This document shows, piece by piece, positions 40,808 to 53,399 of a stretch of 64,000 bases of DNA. How positions within the stretch are numbered: the first letter of the stretch is position 1; each line of letters starts with the position of its first letter. The position numbers and the translations under genes were made by a program. Origin of the DNA: Heliocidaris tuberculata (taxonomy: Eukaryota; Echinodermata; Echinoidea; Camarodonta; Echinometridae); contig CM046836.1 in assembly GCA_025618425.1 (NCBI GenBank), forward strand, positions 16,270,135-16,334,134, in the 5' to 3' direction. Below the pieces are notes generated by a model. It ran no database searches, had not been told where the DNA came from, and saw only the letters and a program-made list of their open reading frames with translations.

Positions 40808-41639
40808 AAATGAAATTAAGAGGAATCAAAAGACATATTTGTTGGTATTGTAATAATCTTGGATAGCTCTACAGAGCATACAGCAGTTTAAATTGATTAT
40901 GCGCTGCACAAGTGACAGTTATATTCATTTGGGGCCATATATTCTGTCTGAATTTTACTCGCAGACCGTTGTAGATTGTTATCTTTAAGTTTCCCTTTTT
41001 AGTAGGAAACACGGCAAGGTATTGGATTTATTATTCGTGAAAATGCATAGGCCTACTCACCCTAACCCTTGGTTATAACCCCTAAATTTCCAGAAGATCT
41101 TACTGTGGGAGAGCAACCTCTAATAACCTTCCCAATTGGTATTTAATATTGAATATATCATAGAACTTCACAGAACGTTACCTTTGAAAAAAAAAAAAAA
41201 AAACGATCACAGAATTTTCGTCCAAATTTGATGGAAAAGTTGAACAGTACAATGCACCATCAAACACCTAGTTTAAACACCCAACTTTTAAAACAAAAAT
41301 ATAATACCAGGGGAAATCTCCCCCCCCCCCCCCCCCCCCGGTGCTCAAGGGTATAGACACATTCAACTGCAATCATATAATTTTTCTCGTGGTGTGGTGA
41401 ATTTTAACATTATAATGCACCAAAATCCTTCTAATCCTAACCAGATTTCCAAAAAGTTCTTACCGTGGGAGGTAGATACCCCCTCCTCCGGATACTCATT
41501 ATATCCTTACTGACTGTTGGTCACCCCCCCCCCCCCCACGTTCTCCCTTGGCCGAAATCAGTTTAAATGCCGTCGAGTATCTAGGAGTTGTAACTCTTTT
41601 GGGGGATAGTTGACCTACATGCCATGGGTGAGAGTATGT

Positions 41640-42424
41640 TGGTTGTTGCCCGAATTATAATTACCCTAAGTCGTTATTGCCGGGGGTAGTTATTTAGGTG
41701 GTAGTTACCTTAGGTGGTAGTTGTCAAGGAGATGTCCTAGGAGGTGGTTGCCCTAGGGGGTATTTGTCTAAGGGGTAGTTGTCCGGGGGTAGTTTACCTA
41801 GAGGGTGGTTGTCCTAGGGGGTAGTTGTCTGAGGGGTAGTTGTCAGGGGGGTAGTTATCCGGGGGGGGGGGGGGTAGTTGTCTTAGAGGGTAGTTGTCTG
41901 GGGGTATTTGTCTGGGGGCAGTTGTCCTAGACTGTCGTTGTCCTAGGGGGTAGTTGTCTAGGGGGTAGTTATCCGGGGGGGGGGGTAGTTGTCCTAGAGG
42001 GTGGTTGTCCTAGGGGGTATTTGTCGGGGGGGGGGTAATATTCCTAGGGGGTGGTTGTCCTAGGGGGTAGTTGTCTGGGGGGGTAGTTGTCCTGGGGGTA
42101 GTTGTCCTAGAGGGTGGTTGTCTTAGTGGGTAGTTGCCTGGGGGTAGTTGTCCGGGGGGGGGGGGTTACGTGTCCTAGAGAGTTGTTGCCGTAGGGGTAG
42201 TTAGCTGGGGGATAGTTGTCCTAGAGGGTTGTTAACCTGGGGGGGGGGGTAGTTGTAGGGGGTAGTTGTACGGGGGTAGTTGTACGGGGGTAGTTGTCCT
42301 AGAGGGTAGTCGTCATAGAGGGTGGTAGCCCTAGGGGGTAGTTGTCCTAGGGGGTAGTTGTCCTAGAGGGTGGTTATCCTAGGGGTGGTTATCCGGGGGG
42401 TGGTTGTCCAGGGGGTGTCCGGGT
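41640..42424. repeat. Right minisatellite arm, ~15-bp unit, inverted
   Basis: Units such as gggggtagttgtccta and gagggtggttgtccta, the reverse complement of the left arm, with expanded G runs. Confidence 0.85.
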
Positions 42425-42429
42425 AAGCC

Positions 42430-43310
42430 TATCAAATGCTCACAAATCATGTTGAAATTTTAGCCCCAAAGGTGACGGCAATGATGACCATGACAAAATA
42501 TCCAATGTGAAATATGTCAAAAGACACACACACACTCACACACGAAATAATACTAAACAAATAATATTGCTATCTGTAAGGCTTGTTTCCTTGTGATTTA
42601 TGTAAACAACTTTATTAGCTTCATATGTCTATGATTTAAAGTATGAAAGTATTTTTTCATACCAAATTTTTGTTGCAAAAACTTTGGTTGGCCTATAAAA
42701 TCCTCAAAACTATTATGGTGTGACTTACGATCGAATATTTGAATAACGTTAGGACAATTGTATGTAATATGAAACCCCTTCATACAAGAATTAACCACTT
42801 TATTTAAATTTTTAAAACTATATATTCATATAGAATAAGTACTAAGATACCATGAACAATATTTTCATAAATGTCATTCCATTTGATTTTATTTCAACAC
42901 GGAACACATACTTCTGCCAAAGGCTGTTCTTCAGTTTATATGCTAATCATAGGCGTGTATGCCATAAAGTCGTTAACTAAGTCCAACAGAGGCTTCCCAC
43001 TTGGACGTAGTCGAAATGGTTGACTGCGTTGTTGCCCGGTCCCATGAATCCGATAACGATAATTATAACTAAAAAAATAATATAACTATACAAATAATTA
43101 TTGTACATATTTGTTTCCTGTAGTTTACGTGGAATGGGTATTGACTATCGGTGTTGTACGATTCAACTCGCCAATTTATGCTAAAGAGCTTTTACCTCCA
43201 GGTCTATGGGAGCTAGGGAAAGTTCAGAGTGTTATAAGTCCCATGCTTTACCGACTACATCGAGGACTTAAGTATAGCTGATGATTATAACAATGTGATT
43301 GAAATACTAT
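42430..43310. other. No gene seen
   Basis: AT-rich non-coding DNA between the foldback element and the GAGTCC-repeat element. A short (CA)n at 42527-42543. Confidence 0.45.
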
Positions 43311-43317
43311 AGCTTGG

Positions 43318-44905
43318 ATCAGACTAGTCCGAGTCTAGGCATCCGAGTCCCGAGTCCTGGACATCCGAGTCCGAGTCCGAGGCCGAGTCCCGATGGGAAC
43401 ATTTTAAATTGCACGTTATTTTTATTATGATAAATGTTTTATGTAAACTCTCTATAACGTAAATAGTTTGCTGGTTTATTGAAAACTTCCATTTGTCATA
43501 GAATTTAATTTATTGCTGCTTTTCTTAGTACGAATGCTGACAACTATAAAGGCTTGCTCAGAGATGAATGATTTGTCGCCGTGACATGTCGCTTGGTTTT
43601 TAGAAGATTAAGTTCAGTAAGATTTCCAGCTATTAACACTAAAAGTTCTGACAGAAGGTTAGAAAATTGAATTGGAAATATTGAGATAAATGTCTATGGT
43701 TAGATTTTTGGTGATGATTTGGTGTACTGGTGGAATTTCAGAAGTATTATTGACCAAAATACTAAAGAAGTGAGCATGCACTCCTTTTGTGCCAAGGTAC
43801 ATGTCTCGTTGACAAATGGCTCATAATTATGTGAACAAGCCTTATCAGGCCAAGTAGTTTGCTTGTATCCACAGTAATTATAGAGAACTGACTCTACTGT
43901 TTCTGTGATACCTCAATGAAGAAAAGATACATTAATTAATATTTGTTCATTTCAAAGGGCTATAAGTTTATTTTTTATCAATTATAAGTCAACAGAACAA
44001 AAAGATCACAGGTTGAATGCCATTAAAGCCAGATTATAGAAACGAAAGTTTCCAACTGAAATGGAAAATAGGAGGGAAAAACAATATTTCACTAAGAATA
44101 CCAATAGTTCAATACTTATCAAATAGATGATTAAATTAATAAAAAAAAGTGAATCGTCAAACCCTGATAAAACCCTTGTTGCACCTGTATTACAATACAG
44201 GTGCAACATTAAATATTTATTTTGGAAACTGACTACATGACTAAGTAACTCAAGTAAAAAAAGTAATTGTTCAACCGTAATAAAACCGTTTGACACTGCC
44301 AAAATTATAACTTGCTGTCTTTGACTTTTTGCCACAGGAACATAGGTTGCAAGTAAAAAGATAGAAGATAAAAACTGCACTTTATAATACTATAGCTTGA
44401 AATACAAGTGGAATAGTAATCTGTTTGAGACTGCCCAAGATATCCCAGGCTGGGGTCCATGGGGAAACGTGTGTTATAGATTAATCCATCTCCAAATGAT
44501 TAATATCAATTTCAATACTTTTCTGTGTCATACGTGTATAGCGAGTGTAAACGAGCATAAAACAACTAATCTTAACGTCTATCCATTTTCTTACCGTTAT
44601 ACGGCGATCGATTAAAGTTCATGTTCAAAATACCGCTCAATCGAGCAAGGTGTGCGAAAATAGCGGGGTTTTTTTGCGTGCCCTGGGGTAATTGAATGAG
44701 ATAAAATTAAAAGCAGACAACGGAAAAAATTGCCGGTCTCGTTGCCGGTCTCTTCCCGATTTTCGCCCGAGTCACGAGTCACCATAGGCCGAGTCCGAGT
44801 CCGAGACCTAGTCCTTGTGGCTCGAGTCCGAGTCCGAGTCCCGAGAAATAGGGACTCGAGACCGGTCTCGAGTCCGAGTCCGGACTCGAATCCTTCAGCA
44901 CTGCT
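43318..44905. mobile_element. Probable element with GAGTCC-repeat ends
   Basis: Clusters of gagtccgagtccgag at 43335-43395 and 44755-44890 bracket 1.4 kb. The right end, inverted, reads cagtgctgaaggattcgagt. A ctcgagaccggtctcgag palindrome lies near it. Left end not defined, no duplication found. Confidence 0.45.
44178..44207. repeat. Near-perfect 30-bp palindrome
   Basis: gttgcacctgtatt, ac, aatacaggtgcaac: 14-bp arms with a 2-nt centre. Confidence 0.75.
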
Positions 44906-45566
44906 TATGCATTGTTTAAAGTTGACGTTATCGCATACGTGGCATGAACTTCAATGTAAAGTTCCGTTCACATCTTTAGATCATTTACATCTTTTCTCAC
45001 CAACTTTAGTATGATAATAAAGCTTGTACAATTACATACTTGTATTGCTAGTTCCGCAATCATTTTTATTATGAATATCATATCTGAGGCACGTATTTCA
45101 GTATTTATGGAGATAAAAACAAAAAATATCTATGAAAACAAAGTGCTTGCAAAGGTAAATTAATTAATTCACAAAGGTTAAGTACGCCATCTGACTACTG
45201 CGAAGTGAAAGACAACCCCAGCCCCCACCCCCCCCCCCCCCCCCCACTTTATATCAACTAGTTATGGAATCGTTGACAGAAAGCCAAGCACGTACGACAG
45301 GAACAAAGAGTAGGGCCAACAACCAATCAATCCTGGTGGGGAATGTTCACCATTGAAACTTTTGTTCAAATGCCAAACAGGTACTTGCTATCCACAAGGG
45401 ATCTACACGTACAGTTCTATTCCGTAGCTACATTGTTAAAACGTTGGGAGATTTTGTGAGATAATTAGGGTAGTCTGGGCAAATGTATAATAATAACAAT
45501 ACACACTTGAAGATGTGAAAAGGAGAAACCCGGGTGATTGGATGGGTTTTGCTTTATTTGTTTTAT

Positions 45567-45598
45567 TGTGTGTGGGTGTGTGTGTGTGTGTGTGTGTT
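45567..45598. repeat. (GT)n microsatellite
   Basis: tgtgtgtgggtgtgtgtgtgtg run; the open reading frame over it is low-complexity. Confidence 0.75.
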
Positions 45599-45712
45599 TG
45601 TTCTTTGTTTCTCTTTGCTATTTTTTTTATTTTGGTTTTGTTTTGATTTTCTGTGCTGACTTTGTTGCCATTTTTGTTGTTGCTCTTTTTTGGGGTCTAA
45701 TAGTCTGGGAGT

Positions 45713-46650
45713 CTGTCCTGAAATAGTCACCTCATTTTACACATGAAATTTGACCCCTTAAAGTTACTTCGACCATCCATGTCATTGACAAAAAGCTTGT
45801 CAGCTCGAACGGGCCCAAAAGTCGGGTCGATTTGAACCCATCTCACATATGCGCCAAACTTTATCAGAAGGAAGGTGTATATCTGGGCTATGTGACTGCC
45901 ATGCTGAAATTGTGTTAATTACACAAATACCTTGCAAGCTTCTATTATGCCCTATCAAACAGGCGCATATGCATAATGGGTGTGTTTAAATAATCCTGAC
46001 AATATCACTTGACTATTGTTGCGAAAGCAATGCAATTTTCAAAATTTAATAACTTATCATTGAAATGATCATTTGACACCAAATTGCATTCCAAGAAAGT
46101 TACAATACTCAAAATTGTACTAAGTAAATTTGATCTGAATTTAATTACACACATTGGAGTTATTATGGTTTTAATGCAAAAAAAGGGGGTTTTCTCTACA
46201 TTCAGAGCATTTTGATGATTTTGGGCAACAAAACTCGGTTTAGGGCACTTTGGTGTTTTTCAGGGGCGTGTTACATCCCCTTCCTGATGGAATTTTTTGT
46301 AATGTACACCCATGCCTCTTCCTTCTGTCAAAATTTGGTCAACGGGCATTAAAGGGTAAATTGTCCCCAATTTTTAGGGGCGGTCCGACAACCCATCCCG
46401 ACGAAAGTTTTGTCAGTTTTTGCGTTTTTGTAATGTATAGTCATACACCTTTCTTCTGAAAAAGTTTGAAATCGACCCGACTTTGAGGCCCTGTTTTTTT
46501 TTTTTTTTTTTGGGGGGGGGGGGGGGCTCTGGGGGTCAAACCCGGCGGCTTCGTTCGAGCTAACAAGCTTTTTGTGAATGACATAGGTGGTCTAAGTACC
46601 TTTAAGGGGTCAAATCTTATATGTAAAATGGGGTGACTATTTCGGGACAG
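45713..46650. mobile_element. ~0.94-kb DNA element with ~110-bp inverted ends
   Basis: Left end ctgtcctgaaatagtcacct, right end inverted ctgtcccgaaatagtcaccc. The arms continue alike through tttgaccccttaaag, atgtcatt.acaaaaagcttgt and agctcgaacg. The middle contains diverged internal duplicates (tttttgtaatgta.a.ycat). No transposase. Confidence 0.72.
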
Positions 46651-46654
46651 GCTC

Positions 46655-47910
46655 CTGGCCTTTAAAGGCCATGAGGAAAACTTGAAGAAGAAAAAATCCT
46701 GCATGTTTACATCGGGTCCAGACAAGACCCATCTCTTCATCAACTTTAGGCCCTAGTAGAACGAAATAAGGCGTAAGTTGCGTTTTTTGCCACTCTGCAA
46801 CTTGGGGGGGGGGGGGGAGAACGTGATTAGTTACATTACGACACTAAACGTCTGTTACGACAAAATTTGTCCTTTAAAGTTTATAGGCAAATGAAAACAA
46901 TAGATCGGGACAAATTTAAGTAGGAAAGTTATTTTCTACCACTAGAGGCGAATCCGGGATGGTCAAGGGCTAATTTTTTCCCGACATTAATATTTCTAGA
47001 AACTTACGCCCGCCTTTTCAAGGCTCTCTAAGCAAGGTGAAAGGAAATGTACTTGATGGAAAAGTCATTTTGGTCACAAGATTATGCAGCGATCCTTTTT
47101 TTTTTAGACGCGTGTCTAATAAATTGTCCGCGTAAGGTACATCTACATAACTTTAATTCGATCGAGTTTGGAAGCAAAATGAGGAATAAATTTGCCTTCT
47201 CAAAGATATGGCAAAAAATGGGAAAATTACCTGTGCAAAATCTATAAATTAAAGATTGATATGATAACAAAACAATGTATTCACATTCCGGAAATAATTG
47301 TATAACGTTGCGTTCTTACTAATACCAGTATCTGCTTTTTTCACTTATAAAATTTAACTACTATATAAACGTGTGTAATATTTGCATAACACATCTTCAG
47401 TCAGCAAGAATTCCCTCAGAAAATGGTAAACATATCAACAAAATACTAATGATTACATATATGTGTAATAAGGTGTAGCATATTTGCATACACACACACA
47501 CACACACACACACGCACAGTCACAAACAATTAAGACGCTCCGTCGAGTTGTCGTAATTTACTGTTTGTGTCTTCATTTTGACGATCTATTAAGTTCTAGA
47601 TAAGATGTAAGATATATATTATTATCTTATCAAAGATAAGAAGAGGAAAGAACAAAGAAAGAGAAAAGAAAAGAAGACAGGGGGCTAAGAGTAAGAGAAA
47701 ACAGAAGAACTGAAGTTATGATATCGCACATATTTCATTGTATTTTAGGATCGTTTAGTGAGAGGAGAAAGGCAATGCGACCTAACGCTTTGAAATGGGA
47801 TATCAATGGTGGTAAAATTGGTTTTGCTTTAATTGCCAAGCGCATTCGAATTTTCGATGGCATTATAATGAAAAGAATGTTGTAGAGCAATACTATGCAC
47901 TTTTGGTTTG
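46655..47910. other. No gene seen
   Basis: Non-coding. Contains a G run (46804-46817), a (CA)n at 47492-47515 and an A/G-rich stretch at 47638-47700. Confidence 0.45.
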
Positions 47911-47914
47911 TATG

Positions 47915-48050
47915 TAAATGGGTACCTGGTAGGAATTTATATTCTTTGAATGCTTTCAGCGCCTTAGGGCAGCTCGGCTGTAGCCAGGGTAATAGTAGTA
48001 CTTTGTAGGCGCCTTGAGTATCCCCTGGGCTGGATATGTGCGCAATATCA
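47915..48050 (+). mobile_element. 3' part of the tRNA-derived SINE family
   Basis: Contains aatgggtacctggtaggaat, then gcgccttagggcagctcggc, tgtagccagggtaatagtag and gcgccttgag, which are body and tail parts of the same family as 52802-52955. The tRNA head is missing. Confidence 0.55.
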
Positions 48051-48054
48051 TAAA

Positions 48055-50390
48055 CAACTCTGACGGTTGTTAGAAGAATGTACACTGGGGTTCAAAATGA
48101 ATATATCATCAAACATGGAAGATAAAAAACACACCAGAGATTGTATTTAATATGAAATATGAAAGTGCCAAACAATGCGATGTTTAGGAGGAAAGGTTTT
48201 TAATTTGAATTAATTTTGATTTGCATGAGTTACTAAGATTGCCCTGTTTCTGAAGTATTTCAAGTTGTTGTTGTTTTGGGGGGGGGGGGGGTTTTAATGA
48301 CCCAATGCAGTATTGCAGTAAATTAGGTGAGGCAATGTAATACTGTTAAATTTGTATATTAGAATATTCTTTTGTAAAAATTTCTTTAAAAATTCAATCT
48401 TGATAGTAGACCAGCGCTCCTCGAAATCTTTGAAAAAAATTCAGTTGACATGATATTTTTAGGATTTTAAATAGTTCATGATTACACCAAGAAATTTCAT
48501 ATTTTCAGATCTCTCAATTATGTTACCACCACTTACACTAGTATACAGCCAAAATATCTTTGGAATATTAAAAAGCAGTCAAAACGTTCTTTGAACTTTT
48601 TAGCTTTTTAGAGCAATGTAAAACTCAAGTACAGTTTCAATAAACACGTAAAACAATTCTAAGCTGCAATAAACTTGTTTTGTCCTAACGTGGGGGTGAC
48701 ACATATAAGAGGTCATTTATTTTCTGTCCATATATGCTTTCACAATTGATTTTGAAACTCCTATACAACCTTTATCGAATGGATCTGACAAGGCTTCTTA
48801 AAAGGTGCCTAGCTTAAACTAGAAAAAAGTTGGGACACTCAGGTTTGATAGATGATATCTTTCATGTTACCGTACTTACATTTTTTTATTCCATTTGTAA
48901 GTCTGTTATTTCCCTTTGCAATGATACCCCTTTCCTATGATTTCGATGTTTGGGGTACGCACTACAGCTAAATGTGGGGTGGGTCCGAAATTGAATCCTG
49001 CTTAATTAAAGCGCATTGATTCTAAATCCGTTTGTGACCAACATGAGGAGGTGCCCGGCTGTCCTGGTTGCATTTTTTCTAATCTTTCTCTATTCTGGGG
49101 CTATTATAGAAAATTGTTTCTTTAATGATTAACCCATGAAAATGTCTTTGAATTTTGCTCGTTCATGTCATTGATAGAGAATATATATTTGCCACTTTAA
49201 ACCGATGGACAGTCGGATTTTCATTCTAGGACACCAGATGACAAATTTTCATATTTTTTTTTTTGAGACTTACCATTGAAGACTGGGTTACAACCCCAAT
49301 ATATTGTAGAACCATGTTCAGTTCTTGATTCATGGCTTATATTGAATGTGTAAGTATTTAAATGCCTTTAAACAGACAGCCCTTTAAGAAACATCCACGA
49401 AAAAAAAAAATCTCGAAGCAAGTAAAAAATCGGGATAGTGCCTTTTCAACGACAACAAAATAAAAAAATAAAAAATAAGTAAGAAGCATGGTGGGCCACT
49501 TCACTTCACTGAGATTTTCCTATTTCAATACATATCCCAATATCGCGTAGTCATTAAAGATTGGACGTTGTTGTTAAAAAAAATAACAAACTTTGATCCC
49601 AAAGCCAATAATGAAAATACTGCAACAATAGAAGTATTCATAATAAAGCCCGAAAATATTCATGTACAGGGCATAAACCTTTTTTATTAGCAAAAAATTG
49701 CAAGATTTAATTGTGGACACTTCTCCCTTAAATTGGTATACTGCACATATCAGACTGGTATAATTTTTACAATAGAGGCATTACTGTAAAGAAATATGAT
49801 CATTCCTTAAAAGCCGTAACAAAAGCGATATTCTCGAACTGAAAAAGGATTCATTGCACAAGAGAATACACCAGTAAATAATCATAATATTAAATAATAA
49901 AAGTGCGTTTTGCAGGGTTTCACTTCGATCGGAGACATTGCCCTGTTCATCTTCTCATACTACCAAAGTTACATAACCATAACCATTACAAATTAGATAT
50001 CAATGTAGTGAGAAGTATAGAACGGGCCTTTTAATGATACCAGATTTCAGTCGTGCTCGAGTTTCCGAACTTTTGGGGCAGGTTCATGTACAAAAGCTAA
50101 ACGGAATCCCAAAGTGTTTCCTTCTTAATGTGACCCTTGCAAGCTGCACCCAGTGGAAGCATTGTGGTATATTCTCTTGAGTCTTGACTCAGTTTAAGTT
50201 TATTGTTTCATATTTCATACTTCACAATTTTTAAACAAATAAATGGTACAATTAAAATGAATTATATCGTCAAAGACTAGAACAGAAGATGAGTATTTCA
50301 TATTCATTTTTTTTTGTTGCATCCTGTATTTATTGAAAACTGAGCTAAAAGAATAGTGAAATATGGAGGAGTCTGAGGTGAAAGCCATGT
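48055..50390. other. No gene seen
   Basis: AT-rich non-coding DNA with a G run at 48279-48291. 50190-50270 (minus strand) has a gaaatatgaaacaataaact tail like the LINE end at 34600. Confidence 0.45.
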
Positions 50391-50394
50391 TGGT

Positions 50395-50590
50395 ACGCTT
50401 ATAGGCTCCAAAGGGTAATGAGATTTATAGAGTCTTGACTCTCACACGAGAGGGCCTGGATTCGATCCTTGCTCGGTGCTTACAACCTCGGACAAGGTGT
50501 TTTTATTGGTCCCTCTCAGTCCAGGTATATTCAATTGATACTTGGCAATGCTGGACTGATAATACTTGCAGGGCATATTAACATTAATAA
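50395..50590 (+). mobile_element. tRNA-derived SINE
   Basis: gagtcttgactctcacacga then the B-box-like ggattcgatcc, followed by the family body (cggacaaggtgtttttattg, ccctctcagtccaggtata, acttggcaatgctggac, cttgcagggc). It runs into a long (TAA)n tract. Confidence 0.58.
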
Positions 50591-50704
50591 TAATGATGAA
50601 AATAATGATAATAATATAATTATGATAATAATAATGATGATAATGATAATAATGATAATAAAAATAACAATAATGATCATTATTATAACTATAATAACAG
50701 TGAC

Positions 50705-50756
<52 letters not shown>

Positions 50757-50770
50757 TAATAATAATTCGA
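50583..50770. repeat. (TAA)n microsatellite with interruptions
   Basis: aataatgat variants followed by a clean ataataata run (50704-50750). The open frames on both strands are repeat artefacts. Probably the tail of the adjoining SINE. Confidence 0.85.
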
Positions 50771-51649
50771 TCTTGTATAGCATAATCACATTGTGTTGCC
50801 TCTAAACGCTTCCAAATGGCTACACTCTTGCACCTTCGGAGTACAGTACAAAATTGCACCAAGTCATGTGCCGAAATGTGTGAACCATAATAAGGGTTGG
50901 AACTTAGAACCTAGTGTTCCAGCAAAGTCCAGCTTTTTTGATGTTTTTAGGCACCAATCACATACTGGCGTTCTTGCATTAAATCTGTACGGCACTACAG
51001 AAAATTTCTAACACCCAGTGCAAAACTTCGAGAATTAAACTATAGATTTCATAGTCTCCTCTTTCGCCCTCCTTTGAGGACCTGCATAAAATTATTAAAG
51101 GTTCAAGGTTCATTATTATTTCGACCCAAGTTTTCTTTTTTTCAAAGAACAAAGCAAAACTATTCACAAATCGATATGACAAATATACATTACATAAGCG
51201 GTGTCAAAAAAAGAATGCAACGTGATTTTAATTAGTAACACTAAATTACCTTAATGTTTATCAAAAGGATAATAGTCTGAATTCTTAAAACCACTTTTGT
51301 TACAAAATTTAATTTAATTTGAGAGCTTGCCACAAAATGTTGAGGCGACAGACATATGCTTCTTGTGCACTAATGCTATTCAACGCGCTATCTTTGTAAC
51401 ATCTAAAAAAATGCTACGTTTAACAAATATGATAGCTTAGATCCTTGTGAAATTCACTTGAAATTTAAGTGATTCTACTATATCATTACCTATGAAATTC
51501 CATTTAGAATGGTAAAGTACTTTTTAAGATATTGCCAGTCAAAATCTCGTTGCATTATTTCAGAGACATTCCGTATTATTTACAGTGACAATAATTCTTA
51601 AAAGAAATTCTACAAAGATGGTAGGAATGTCTAGTATAAAAGTAATTAA

Positions 51650-52220
51650 AGGAGAATGAAACCCTGAGGAAATATCCATTTTAATGAAAAGAGAGGATAG
51701 AGAGAAGCAATTAAAAAAAAAAAACTTCCATCAAAATCGGTTATAAAGTTATGAAAATTTGAAAAGTCTCAATTTACTTTATATGGCGATCCTCAAATTG
51801 GAAATGTTGATACAAAATGGCAGGTTTAGTTGTACAACTTTCAATATGTTTTGTACACACAATTTTATATTTTCTCCATTATCTCTAATGATGCTCCTTG
51901 TCTTTTTGTGAACTCAACATATGTTGTGTCAAATACATTTTCCCATGATATACCTTGAGCTAAGAAGGAGAAAAGCTACACCTTGATAGATAATGGGGAA
52001 AATATGAAATTTTGTGTAAAAAAACATATGGAGAGTTGTAGTACTAAACCTGTCACTTTGAAGCAACATTGCCAATTTGAGGATCGCCATAGAAAGTGAA
52101 TTTTCAAACTTTCATAACTTTCTCATTTTGTAATTGATTTTGATGGAACTTTTTAAAAATTGCTTCTCTCTGTCCTCTCTTGTCATTAAAATTGATTTTT
52201 CCCCAGGGTTTCATTCTCCT
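51650..52220. mobile_element. Large near-palindromic DNA element with TTAA flanks
   Basis: Arms of ~230 bp start aggagaatgaaaccctg and continue through atttaatgaaaagagaggat-like text, gagagaagcaatt, ccatcaaaatc, atggcgatcctcaaattgg. TTAA flanks both ends (51646-51649, 52221-52224). Non-autonomous. Same duplication class as 4110-4487 but different ends. Confidence 0.78.
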
Positions 52221-52309
52221 TTAAAGAAATCTAGGCATAGTGAAAAAACATAAATGGAAGAGTGAATTAAAAAGCATAGCTTGCATTTTATAGACCCCTG
52301 TCAGAAAAA

Positions 52310-52375
52310 TGTTACGTTGGCTCGGCGTTTTGGCCAGTATGCAATGCTATGGCTGCGCAAGTATCATGCAAACTT
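52310..52375 (-). mobile_element. Diverged relative of the terminal motif at 3640-3745
   Basis: The minus strand reads gcatactggccaaaacgccg, comparable to gcatactggtcgaaacgtcg at 3700. Confidence 0.3.
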
Positions 52376-52801
52376 ATAAAAAACATCAATGAAACCATTA
52401 CATAACGCCAACTTTAAGCATATATCAAAGACTGTCGACATGGTCACTTTGAGAACTTACAACTTATTTACAACTTAACATTTACATATACTCCAGTACA
52501 TACTTATAAAGTATTATCAGTAATTAGTTAAGTTATGTTAAAACAAACCTGCTCAAGTTGGTGTTTAATACATGGAGTACTGGGAGATATTCACAGTGAA
52601 TTAGGGCGGTTGAAACATGTCGATATGTTGTTTACAATTATAGCAGTGTATGTTTTCATTTACAATAAAAGTAGTATAAATACATTGCGCCCTAAATTCT
52701 CTATATTAGGCAACCGCATGAATGTTATATACCGGCTTCAGTCCTGCTACCCTAATAAGACGCATAAGAAATCGCGGAACCATTTCCTATTTTGTGAGCA
52801 T

Positions 52802-52955
52802 TAATTCACCTGGGTCGAGTGTGGCAAGTGTAGATTAATGGCATGCCAAAATATGTTTGCGTCATGGCAGGGATTCGAACCCCATACTCTTTGATCCACA
52901 ATCCGATGACTTAAACCTGTACTTATAAATACATATCGCAAAGCGCTTTGATCGG
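52802..52955 (-). mobile_element. tRNA-derived SINE
   Basis: On the minus strand: tRNA-like segment with B box ggttcgaatcc (52869-52879), then ctgccatgac, ttttggcatgcc, ctacacttgccacactcgac, ccaggtga. Plus-strand start cacctgggtcgagtgtggca is a sequence I recognise from SINEs of marine invertebrates. Confidence 0.65.
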
Positions 52956-53269
52956 TTACTTCTAACTGAGCAACAGTTAATTTCATCATTCAAAACTATA
53001 AAAAAAAATCTTACCCGATTATCCTCCCGTCGAGGCATCGTACTTTGGTTACTAAAGCTTCTCTCGATGATCAAAGTTGTCTAAATCTCCCTTTAATCCA
53101 AAAAAGAAAATCGTGATATACGAATTTAAACGATTAACCAGAGAACACCTCCCTGCGCTCTTGCCACAGATATTCCACTCATATTTCATACAATAAAAGC
53201 AGTCGAAGAGACAGGGAGAAAGAGATAGACAAAGACAGAGATGGGCGCCCCTGTACACATTATTACCCT

Positions 53270-53340
53270 CCCCCCCCCCTCTCTCTCTCTCTCTCTCTCC
53301 CTCTCTCTCTCTCTCCCTCTCTCTCCCTCTCCCTCTTACC
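53270..53340. repeat. (CT)n microsatellite
   Basis: C run followed by ctctctct with ccctct interruptions. A matching agagatagacaaagacagag / ctctgtctttgtctatctct inverted pair flanks it (53220-53240, 53350-53370), so it sits in the loop of an imperfect palindrome. Confidence 0.75.
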
Positions 53341-53399
53341 CTTGCTCGTTCTCTGTCTTTGTCTATCTCTTTCTCCCTGTCTCTTCGTCTTTTTCTTTA

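Larger units (their letters stand above)
38945..42424. mobile_element. Foldback-like element with inverted ~15-bp minisatellite arms
   Basis: Left arm (about 38961-39530) is a degenerate tandem of aggacaactaccccc / ctaggacaaccaccc units. The right arm (about 41640-42424) is the same unit reversed (gggggtagttgtcct). The extreme ends match inverted (ccccctggacaaccacccc). A ~2.1-kb middle includes gctcgctcgctacgctcgct blocks and a LINE-like tail. The structure resembles sea urchin TU foldback transposons, whose arms carry ~15-bp tandem repeats (recalled, not checked). It lies ~120 bp upstream of the transmembrane exon. Confidence 0.65.

Noticed and set aside
43770..43860. Minus-strand stretch resembling part of an EGF exon (CSHNYEPFVNETCT)
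   Set aside because: Only two Cys and no splice frame or second half; the similarity to EGF 1 may be chance.
50442..50789. Leu-rich open frame on the minus strand
   Set aside because: Translation of a (TAA)n microsatellite.
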